Shown here: positions 54,231 to 64,000 of the stretch, piece by piece
How positions within the stretch are numbered: the stretch's first letter is position 1
How the letters are laid out: the number at the start of each line of letters is the position of its first letter
Assembly: GCA_022453515.1 (NCBI GenBank)
Contig: JAJNNY010000015.1
Span: forward strand, 186,001-250,000
DNA from: Astrocystis sublimbata
Lineage: Eukaryota > Ascomycota > Sordariomycetes > Xylariales > Xylariaceae
Direction of reading: 5' to 3'
DNA length: 64,000 nucleotides
The notes under the pieces: model-generated
What the model saw: the letters and a program-made list of their open reading frames with translations, nothing else
Database searches by the model: none
Told to the model about the DNA's origin: nothing
Position numbers and translations under genes: made by a program

Positions 54231-56972
54231 TTAAGCACTCAGCGCCAAACATGCGTCGACCGCGAGACCAACCCTGTTGTCGAAATGTTAGCAAACAAGG
54301 GCCATAAAAGATACCCATTCAGGAATTGACGATGAACAGAAAAAGAGTAAACACGTACCTCCCCTCCTTCTGATGGACGACATCACTAATGATATCCCGA
54401 TCCAGATCCGGGAACATGCCCGCCAGCGTCTCGACGACGTTGTTGTGCTCGGCCCGCTGTATCCGATGCGCCTCGGCGGCCTCGGCGCTCGCCTGTCTGG
54501 CAGCGGCCTCTTGCGCCGAAAGTTGTTGCCGTATGGCATCCGGCGGGACTTGCGTCTGGACTAATTGACCTTCGGCATTCTGACGTGAGACAGGTCGGGC
54601 GGTGGCGGGCACTCCTGGTTGTATTGGTATTATATTTGCATTTGGCGGCGGTTGTCGGTTAAGATTAGGAGGTGGTCCGCTTGTGCTTGGCCCTGCGGCG
54701 CTTCCATCGTCGGAGAATATCCTGCCAATTGAAGACAATGGATTCTGTATCGTGCGAAGCAAACCCGAGATGGCGGGCGTCTCGTCGCCCGAGTCCTGGC
54801 CGTCATTGGACGTGGATCGCCGTGGCGTTCTCAAGCCCTCCTCGAATGAAGGCCGTGTTGAAGTTGACTCTCTGGGGTGCAGGCCGCCCTTCTCGGACAT
54901 GCTCTCAAGGGGTCGACTAGCCATCTCTTGCGCACTGTGTTTTTCGGCAATGGCGGAGACGGCGGCCTCTACGTTCTGCTCGAAGTCTTCATCCGATATC
55001 GTTAGGGTTGTGCGGTCCATGTTTTCGATAAATTGTACGGCGCCCATCTGGGAAGAAGCGTAAGTAAATCACATGTCTCTTGGAAGAGGGCTTGGAGGCT
55101 TGTGCTCACCAATGAGGAGAGGTAATAACCAGCCTCGCCACCTAGCTTGTCTTGGTCCCGGAAGCGTAATATGTATTGTACGTTTGATACAAGGTGATCC
55201 GGATTGGCGCGAAGTGTGACATAGATGAGAAGAGGCATGAAACTATCTGCCGAGGAGTCGGATTTATTGTGTTTGAGAAGGCCTGTTGCATGTGTTAGCA
55301 TGACGATCAACTCTCTGCTCTTGTGCAAACCTAATACGTACCAAATATGACCTTGCAGCAATTCAGCACACAAATAATCTTATCTCGAGGGGCTCGGTAC
55401 GATCTGATTTTCAAAAGTTCTGCCAGGTTTCTTAGCATTAATCCTCATGAATTTGCATCCGAACCGCTTACCCTGCTGGGCTAGGCTGAGGAATCTCCGC
55501 CCGCTGTCTGTAGTTGGTGGTATATCCAAATGCTCCTCCCTAACCCATCCGTATATGCCGATTTTCTGAGCCAAGATGTCGTCTCTCTCAATGTCTTCCT
55601 GATGTTGGCCGCGACGGCCGGGGCCCATAGGTGGGTCGCCTCCACGTTTTTTAGGCTTCGCGCCCGGTATAGGCTGGGGTGCCGGGATAGCGGGCGAAAA
55701 GGTCTGTGAGTATAAACGATTCATGACGAGTTTTTCCATGCCCTCTCGGGCGTTATCGAACTCGGCGTCGGAAACGTCCCTCCAGACTTCGCATTGGGCC
55801 ATTTTGTTGGCTATGAATGCAAGAAAATCGCCAATGATCTTGACCTGCTCGTGAACCATCCACTGCCGCTTAGCAAATTCGTTTAGGAAAGATTTAAGGT
55901 ATCGAGCGACAGGGTCCGCTTTCTTATGCTTGAGCTGCTCCAAGAAACGATGGAAGTCGAAGGGCAGGTCCGGTTCCGGCTCTGGTTCCGGTGGAGGAGG
56001 GCGATGCAGTGTGGTTGTGGATGAGACGGGGGAGTCTAGAACACCATGTCTCTCGTCGGGATATCCATCCTTTGGAGGCACGGGAGGGCCGTGATCGTGA
56101 GGGTGAGCATGCTTCCCTTTGGAGCGTGTACTATTTGGCGAGCCGCTCGATATATGCAAGCCCTGCATTTCTTGAAGCTGGTGGGCAATGCTGGGGGCGA
56201 GGGGTTCGAGACTGGACTTCCGAGGAGGATGCTGCATGGGCGGACTAGCTAGATGGGGCGAGGCGATCTCGAGCCGCGGGCTCATGACCTCTTCCTCCCC
56301 CGGGCCACCGCCGCCAGCAGGGAACTGTTCCATGATGCTCTGGATCTCGGAACGCGAGGAGTTTCCTTCGCGCTCGTCCTCGCTGGCAAAGCGATTCTCG
56401 TCGTAACCGGCATCGGATGGGGTGGGCGAGGATCTCGAGCTCTGTCCCTTAGACTTGTGTGCTGAGTTCGCTCTCGACGGGGTTTGTGAGGTAGGCGTTG
56501 GGGGCGTTGGATCAATATAAGGGCTCGTATTAATGGTTAGGAACTGTGCCTTGGAGGGCTTGACAGTGGCGACGGAGGATGCCATGGGATCGGCGGCGAC
56601 ATCCAGCTCGTTCGGCTTCTCATCTTCGACGGCATCTCGACCGGCAGCATTGGCAGTCTCGGTAGCATCGTGGCTGTTAGAGGTGGAATCGTTGGAGCTA
56701 GGGTTCGTTGGGGGTGGCATTTCGAGTCCGAGCAAGTCCGAACTGGCCGAGGATGCCCCTTTTACGCCATTATCGCGATCATCGCTATCCTGTTTCCCCA
56801 TGTTCGATGCCGTGTCGAGCAGAGACGGGTCGGAGGCCGTAGTGATGGCGATGGGCGGGGCGTGCTTGGGGGTGTCCTCTCCCATGTTGTTCGGCTGTGT
56901 CATCTCGGAATCATGATCAGAGATAGCGGTGCGATTCATGGGCAGCTGGTGGTTTAGCTGTTCAGGAGGCAT
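54231..56972 (-). CDS. VPS9: Vps9-type Rab5 GEF with C-terminal CUE domain
   Basis: Five exons on the minus strand: 56972-55472, 55419-55342, 55282-55110, 55047-54359 and 54273-54231; 827 residues. The first 320 residues are disordered and Ser/Pro-rich. A helical bundle begins at FDFHRFLEQLKHKKADPVARY. The VPS9 domain follows (about 440-610), with RDKIICVLNCCKVIFGLLKH, the catalytic Asp in RANPDHLVSNVQYI and the conserved Tyr in GEAGYYLSSLMGAVQFIE. The C-terminus is a CUE domain (about 782-825) with the MFPDLD ubiquitin-binding motif, completed by a 43-base last exon. The protein activates Rab5/Vps21-like GTPases in endosomal and vacuolar sorting, and the CUE domain binds monoubiquitin. The N-terminal extension is much longer than in yeast Vps9 (451 residues). 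Confidence 0.94.
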
Positions 56973-59431
56973 GCATAGGTCGAGGCCGGTTGCTGCTCCG
57001 TGCCCCTAGCCTCGCAACGTGTGGTTCCCAGGCGGAGCTGAAAATGGCGGGCGGGGATTCGAGCGATGTGTGATTTTGGAGGATTTGAGAAGGAAAATGA
57101 AAAGAAAAGCCGCACGGGTGGTGGTATTAAGTAAAGTAGACACAGTTTGCTGCAGAAAAGTTAAAGTCTAAATGTTGGACGTGTTTAAGGTTGGCGACGA
57201 TGACGGAAGATGGATGAGTCCAGTCTACCTGTAGCTCAGGCAGGGCTGTTATCGCTATCGGAGGCGGGCAACCCAGGCGAGCCCGAAGCTTGGGGAAGGG
57301 GGGCCTAGCGGGGTCAACGACTGGACGGTGGGGTGCCTACTCGCCTACCGTGCCTAGCGGCCAGGCTTAGCGGGCGAGGCGGGGTCGTCGCTCCTGAGGG
57401 AAGATCCAATAGTGCCGTGGCCCGTACCGCATCGCAGCCCTTCGCCATTAGGTAGGTACCTGATTAGGCGAGGCAAACCTTAGGAGGAGTCTTTCTTACA
57501 TGGTAGATGTAAATGGCAATGCACTTTTGGATTACGATGGTTTTTGAGTTAAGTGGAGGTCAGATGCAACTCTTGTTTAAATTAGCATGCGATTTCAATA
57601 CGGTGTGGTACCAATGCCTGATTCTGAGACAACTCTTTGTGCTCGCGTCACGCGGCTCGGCTGTTACAATGACTGGACCCGAGCATAGGAGAGGCATGAC
57701 ACTCAATGCCGCCACGAGATAATATGAGACACGTTATCTGTTGCATCGCTGATCTCACACATTTTTGTGGTTGTTGCTGAGCCGCTGAGTGTCTTTGAAG
57801 TATGCCTGTTACTTGGTTCATACTTCGTATTCGTAATACCGCGAGGGAACGGTTACGGCAACTCGGACTTAGACTCTATCTTAACAAACTAGCGTTCTTA
57901 TATATAGCGAAAGACGTTCGAGGTTCTGCAGTGGTATTATCCAATCAGTTACGGTGGGACTTCATAACTTCAGACAAGGTCGTTGTGCCACACATTCATG
58001 GTATGAACGAATTATTGGTTCCCCGCCGAGGTAATCCTGATCCAACCACCGTGACCCCTTTGAGTGCACCACTATGTACTCGCACCTGAAGTTGTGAAAC
58101 TGCGAAGCGGATGCAGGCCTCCAGAGCTAACACGGGCTTCAACACCGACATCCATGTTAGCGCGCTCGCCAACACATGACGCGGTGGCTGTTGGTGGCTG
58201 TTGGTGTTCCCTCTTAGTCTTCTTCGGGTTACAGTGCAGTGCTGCACTAAGAAGGAAGGTCCAGCAGAGACAACATTTAATCAAGCTTGAATCACCAAGA
58301 TTTCCAAGGCGAATACTTGCATGATATCAAAGTCAGTTTCAATACTCTCCTCTGCTATCTATATCAGTGTATCTACCAAACAGCACCCCATTATCTACCT
58401 TTGTAGAATTGCGTAACAAATTATCTGGCGCACATCTTTATTGACAGTCTTGTTCAACCTCAAATTTCGAATTGTCGCAAGATCATCGTGACAGTTGCGC
58501 GCGCTTGTGGTTGTTGCTTGCCAGGTCCCTAAGGTTGCGCTACAGCCGTCGGCTTATATCCGCTCCCGGAACCTTGGGCTCGATGCATGGTTGACGCATG
58601 GGTCTGACCGCGTAACCCGAATCCACAGTGGGGTCGAAGAAAGGCACTTACAGACTGGTAGTGCAATATTTAAATTGTTCAACAAACTCAGGGAATACAG
58701 AAAACCTACAACTGAAATTGATGACTGGCAGAGATCGGGTTCCTTACTTCTTTGAAGAGCTAATGGCTGATATCGAATCAATGCCAGGGTGAGTTACATA
58801 TGTATGTTTTGAGTTGAAGGTTTACCTAGTGTCTTTTGTGACTGAGTAACAGACAGCCCTGCTAGACGTAATTACCGGGCGATCCATGTAGTGGGTACGG
58901 CTCATCAACAATCATGATGCGCAATGCAGCTAGCACTGTAAGTAGTAGATACCGACGCCTGCTAGCTGTCTGTTTGGTCGCTTAGTAGCGACGAATGCCG
59001 AAGCTGCAATGCAAGCCAACGAACCTGACATGTGGGCACGCTTAACGCCCCCGTCTGCTTCTTCCTCGTACATTACCTGCTTCTGTATCACCACACCGCC
59101 GCAACCGCGACATCTTCGCCTTGTGATAGCAACCGAAACACCTGCCCCAACTCAGGGCTGCCGCTCGTTTAAACTTGAATCTGTCCATCGCTCGAATCTG
59201 TAACGAATCCTATTTCCGAAGCTCCCGCGCATCACATTGTCGATCCGCGATATCCAGTCCTTTCCGTCCCGCGCCACCGATACTACAGATCGTGAAATCT
59301 ATCGTCGCCAACACAACACTCCATCTTTCGAAAGCCCCAATTCGTTTTTACTGCGCTATTCCGCGGATCAGCGATGATTAAACTCCCGCCGCTTTGCGGT
59401 CCGATATAAACAAAAGGAGCTTTTTCACGTT
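56973..59431. other. Long intergenic region, nothing recognised
   Basis: About 2.5 kb between divergent genes. GC-rich sequence at 57240-57440 is probably the Vps9 promoter. No frame with family resemblance and no clear repeats. Confidence 0.5.
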
Positions 59432-62400
59432 ATGTCTCCGGTGGGCCAGCTTGGCGTTCGTGACGTAGAAACAGAAAACAAACGCGCTAGGCCGACATGG
59501 AGGAAATGGCCGCGCAAGCAATACCGTCGCGCGAAAACCAAGATATATGACCAGACCACCCGCTGGTACAAGACAATTTTCCTCGAGATCATCCTTCGCC
59601 AGAAACCCCTGAAACCCTCCAAAGATGGGCGCCACGTTCCCATGCGACTCGACGGCCCTCGCCAGGCTTTATTCGATCCGAGACGCGATCATTCGTACAT
59701 TTCGAACACGATCCGCACATCGCGATACACCGTCTACGACTTCGTGCCGAAGCAACTGATCTTCCAGTTTACGCGGCTGTCCAATGCCTACTTTCTGGCC
59801 ATCGGCATTCCCCAGACTGTCCCAGGACTGAGTACAACAGGAACTTACACCACCATTGTGCCCTTGTTCGTCTTCGTCTTGCTCACCATCGTAAAGGAGG
59901 GGTACGATGACTACAAGCGACACCGCTTGGACAAAATAGAGAATGCAAATGTGGCGCGGGTCTTGGGGTCGCCGACATTAGATGTGGCACAGAGTACGAC
60001 ACTGCGACCATGGCTTGCTTGGCTGAATCGTAAGCCCAAAGCTCCAACATTCGATACCGAAGCAGACTGCGACGATAAAGATGGAGACCTCAGCTGGACT
60101 CGGGTCGAATGGAGCGATGTAAGGGTGGGGGACTTGGTCAAGCTCCGACGTGATGAAGCACTCCCTGCCGATGTCGTTCTTCTTAACGCGAGCGGCGAGA
60201 ACGGCATTGCCTACATTGATACCATGGACCTCGATGGCGAAACCAATTTGAAAAGCAGGGAATCTCTGTCCGACTTTAAAGAGTGCAATACCATAGCCGA
60301 ACTTCGCTCCATCGACGCTGAATTCGTTGCCGAGGACCCCAACCCGGACCTCTACCACTTTAACGGGCGGGTTACGGTCAATGGCAAAACCATTCCTCTC
60401 ACTTCAAATGAAGTCATCTATCGTGGGAGTACTCTCAGGAACACGGCTTCTGCCATTGGCATCGTGATCAATACGGGAGAAGAGTGTAAGATTCGTTTGA
60501 ACGCAAACCAACACCCGGAAGCAAAGATCCCAGCACTCGAAGCTTACGCGAACAAAATTGTTATTACGCTCGTGTTCTACGTCATTGTTCTCACTGCGGG
60601 CTGTTCCGCCGGTTATGTCATGTGGCGGGCCGCAACCGAACGCAACTCGTGGTATCTGCGCGATGCCACGGTCGGCCTCAAAGAGATCATCATTGGCTAT
60701 GCAATCCAGTACAACAACATTGTTCCCCTATCGCTGTATGTGACACTGGAGTTGACGAGAATCGGCCAGATGCTCTTGTTGAATGGCGACATAGAGATGT
60801 ATGATGAGGTTTCAGACACGCCGGCTAGATGCAATACCAACACTATCCTGGAAAACCTCGGACAAGTTAGCTACATCTTTTCCGACAAGACGGGCACACT
60901 TACAGACAATATCATGAAGTTCAGAAAACTGAGCATCGCTGGAACATCCTGGCTTCATGAGACGGATTTGCCAGCGGACCAGGGTGTAGCCCAACATGCT
61001 GAACCCACTGCTGTTTCTGACACACTCGCACCAGCCAAATCCCCCAGCGTCAAAGTGGCTCTTTACGAGGATATTGAGCTGTTTTCCATAGCATCGCCAA
61101 ACACGGCCGCTCCTAGTCTAAGGAGAAGGTCTTCGCAATGGCGGTCTACTGCTCGACCTTTCAACACGCAGCCCGAGCTCACAACCACGGACCTTCTGGA
61201 ATACATCAGACTACGCCCCTCGTCACATTTTGCAATCAAGGCTAAGGACTACATACTATGTCTGGCACTTTGTCACACTTGTCTTCCCGAAGTCAAGGAT
61301 GACCAGCTTGAATACCAATCTTCCTCTCCTGATGAGCTAGCCCTTGTGCAGGCAGCCAGTGAACTTGGTTACATAGTAACACATCGATCGTCACAATCTG
61401 TGACCCTCCGTGTGAACTTGGAGAATGGAGAGGAAAAGCTAGAAACCTATGAGATTCTGGACGTTATAGAATTCAGCAGCAAGCGAAAGCGCATGTCCAT
61501 TCTCGTGCGGTATCCGGATGGGAGGATCTGTCTCATCTGCAAAGGGGCTGATTCAGCGATCATGTCGAGACTAAAGCTGGCGCAACTCGCCAAGGAAAAG
61601 GCCATGGAAGTGCGAAAAAGTGCCGAGGTGGAGCGCGAGATGGCGCGACGCAGTGAACAGTTGGAGGTTCGCAATAGTTTTGGCGGACGTCCCAGCTTCA
61701 CGATCCGTCGTAGCTTTGCGGCTAACCGAGACAGCCTTGATCCGAGCTCGGCAATCAAACGCCCTGGTATTGAGCGGAGCGTGTCTCTAGAGCCACAACG
61801 AACTCGAGTTTCTGCCGACAAGGCAAGGCCTTCGTTGAATATTCGTACCACATCCTTAGATGTGATGAACCGATTGTCAAAAGCGGGCGCTCCCTCCACC
61901 CCTGTCACGCCGGCGTACAACAAGTTCAGTTTCCTCGACGACCCATCGATAATGGATGGAGCCACAGTCTTCGATCGATGTTTCCGACACTTAGATGATT
62001 TTGCCACAGAGGGTCTTCGCACGCTTCTCGTTGCGCGAAAATTCATCTCCGAGGGTGACTACAAGGCATGGAAGGAAACCTACCACAACGCCACAACTAG
62101 CCTAATAGACCGCCAAGACAAGATCGAGGACGCAGGCGAACAGATCGAGCAGGGCATGGACCTTGTCGGGGCAACCGCCATCGAGGACAAGCTCCAGGTC
62201 GGCGTGCCTGAGACCATCGACAAGCTGCGGCGTGCGAACATCAAGATCTGGATGCTGACAGGAGACAAGCGCGAGACGGCCATCAATATTGCACATTCGG
62301 CGCGCATCTGCCGTCCTGGCTCGGATATCTTCATCCTCGATGTCGCTAAGGGCGATTTAGAGGGCCAAATCCGAGACGCGACAGAAGAGCTGCAGAGCGG

Positions 62401-63783
62401 GACCGTTCATAGTGTTGTCGTCATAGACGGACAGACTCTCGCGTCCGTGGAGCAATCGCCGCTTCTGTCCGATCTGTTCTACACGCTCATCCCTTGCGTG
62501 GACTCCGTCATCTGTTGTCGCGCCTCACCGGCGCAGAAGTCGTTGATTGTAAAGGCCATCCGCAAGAGACTTCCCAAGGCTCTGACCCTTGCCATCGGCG
62601 ACGGCGCGAACGATTTAGCTATGATCTCCGCGTCCCACGTGGGCGTGGGCATTTCCGGCAAGGAGGGTCTGCAAGCAGCCCGTGTGGCCGACTATGCAAT
62701 TGCGCAGTTCCGGTTTTTGCAGAGGCTCTTGCTGGTCCACGGCCGCTGGAACTACGTGCGCACGGGCAAGTTCATCCTCGCGACCTTCTGGAAGGAGATG
62801 TTCTTCTACCTGCCCACGGCCATGTACCAGATGTACAACGGGTACACCGGCACCTCGCTCTATGAGTCCTTCTCGCTGACGGTGCTGAATATCCTGTTCA
62901 CCAGTCTATGTGTGCTGTGCATGGGCATCTGGGAGCAGGATCTCCGCGCCGAGACGCTGCTAGCGGTGCCGGAGCTTTATGTCCATGGTCAGCGGAATCG
63001 AGAACTGAATTTTCCGAGATTCGTCGTCTGGATGACGGGCGCGGTCATTGATGGCACGCTCGTCTGGGTGCTGATCTGGTTGGGGTATAATGTCTATGGA
63101 CGGCCGAGAGATAATGGGTTGTTTGCGTTTGGGGATCTCGCGTTTTCGATTGGGGTTTTGTGGACGAATTGGAAGCTTTTGTGAGTTCTCTTGTTTCTTT
63201 CTTCTCTCCGGCCTTTCCCTTTTCGTCACGAAACGAAACGAAATCAGCTGACTAACGTGAAACACGCTATAGCATCATGGAAACACACTACAAAACAGCC
63301 ATCATCATGGCCTCCTTCGGCATCACCGTGTCCGGGTGGTGGGCGTGGCAGGCCTTCCTATCGGGCGTGTACACGCTGCAACCGTCCCCCTACGCGGGCC
63401 GCGGCGCCTTTGTCAATACCTTTGGGAAAGACACGCTTTGGTGGTCGCTGCTTTTTGGCATTCTGATTATTCTGATTGCGATAGATATGCTGTTCAAGTT
63501 CATCAAGAGAGGCCTGATCAAGCAAGGGTTCTGGACCTGGACGCCTTGGAATCGCAAAGTGGGCGACGCGACGGCCGTCATGGATGAGAATTGCGAAAAT
63601 TGGGATCGCCAGCTGTGGCAGGAGCTTGAGCAGGATCCGCTTGTTAAAGAGCAGTTGAGATGGACGTTGAGGGAGGAGGAGCTGGAGAGGGAGGGGATTG
63701 TTGTTGGTGATGTTGACGGTGGCGGTGTTGGTGTTGGTGATGGGACTATGGAGAGACGGACGCCTGTGGAGGAGACGATTTGA
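59432..63783 (+). CDS. P4-type ATPase, phospholipid flippase (Dnf3-like)
   Basis: Two exons, 59432-63180 and 63273-63783; 1419 residues. The actuator-domain motif DLDGETNLKS is near residue 268. The helix 4 motif NIVPLSLYV corresponds to the PISL motif of flippases. The phosphorylation site is IFSDKTGTLTDN (Asp485). The nucleotide domain has KGADSAIMSRL, the hinge MLTGDKRETAINIAHSA is near residue 944, and GDGANDLAMISASHVGVGIS near 1056. Six further helices and an acidic C-terminus follow. The YDEVSDTPARCNTNTILEN segment before the P-site resembles Dnf3 rather than Dnf1/2 or Drs2. It moves phospholipids to the cytosolic leaflet at Golgi or plasma membrane and needs a Cdc50-type partner. A charged insert of about 100 residues with RRSF repeats lies in the nucleotide domain. 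The single intron is 92 bases. Confidence 0.94.
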
Positions 63784-64000
63784 TGGGAGCATATATATAG
63801 AGAAAGAGAGTGCGGGGTGGTGTGGGATGGGCATCTACAGGCGTTTTATGGATCAGGCGGACTGGGTGCACTGATGAGCTATTATGAGCTTACATTGAGC
63901 ATCCGATGCATTGCGTGAGGGCAGGAGATGGGAGTCTGTCTGACATGACAGACTGATTCTTGCTCCTGTTCTTCTATCCCCTTCCCTTCCATCCTTGCAG
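63784..64000. other. 3' flank of the flippase gene
   Basis: No feature apart from a TATATATAGAGAAAGAGAG stretch just after the stop codon. A direct/inverted GACTCC/CTGTCTGACATGACAGACTG palindrome-like sequence lies near 63938-63956. Confidence 0.4.

Noticed and set aside
61447..62046. 199-codon minus-strand frame
   Set aside because: Lies wholly within the P4-ATPase coding exon on the other strand.

Overview
This window is nuclear DNA from a filamentous ascomycete (Pezizomycotina). Most genes are interrupted by short introns with GTRNGT donors and YAG acceptors. The gene families are typically fungal: a CFEM-domain Pth11-like receptor, a 2EXR protein, a DHA2 drug transporter, a bicupin oxalate decarboxylase, a Vps9/CUE protein and a P4 flippase. 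Intergenic DNA carries the TAGGTAGG microsatellites common in such genomes. I could not place it in a class or genus. Intron-exon models were built by hand, and every multi-exon model closes in frame.

Layout. At 1-326 there is the 5' part of a probable family 31 glycosyltransferase. 430-6880 has no gene but is full of short palindromic repeats: dispersed hairpins (2.6-3.3 kb), a tight run of eight mini-hairpins (4.19-4.40 kb), a dodecamer minisatellite, purine tracts and six copies of a 45-nt structured element (4.8-6.1 kb). Next come a secreted GMC oxidoreductase (6880-9114, minus), a CFEM/Pth11-like receptor (11753-13682, plus), an isolated tRNA-Met-like sequence (15236-15307), an ASNSD1-type asparagine synthetase-like protein (15668-17529), a 2EXR protein (20079-21257, minus), a 4-coumarate-CoA ligase-like enzyme (22515-24880) facing a SulP sulfate permease (25293-27632, minus), and a secreted oxalate decarboxylase (30756-32279, minus).

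The second half holds a DUF1275 membrane protein (33458-34355), an unrecognised 686-residue protein (34996-37229, minus), a DHA2 transporter and a FAD monooxygenase arranged tail to tail (39022-42999), an intronless DenD-like SDR and an SMP-30-like secreted protein also tail to tail (44883-47763), an ankyrin protein (48827-50266, minus), a secreted mucin-like protein with a possible CNF-type deamidase domain (51364-53583), a Vps9/CUE Rab5 GEF (54231-56972, minus) and a Dnf3-like flippase (59432-63783).

How the genes fit together. Housekeeping trafficking genes (Vps9, flippase) sit beside accessory secreted and metabolic genes. The transporter/FAD-monooxygenase pair could be a small aromatic-compound detoxification unit. 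No complete biosynthetic cluster is evident. The points I find most worth following up are the hairpin arrays at 2.6-6.1 kb, the Cys397/His412 pair in the secreted protein at 51.4-53.6 kb, and the orphan protein at 35-37.2 kb.
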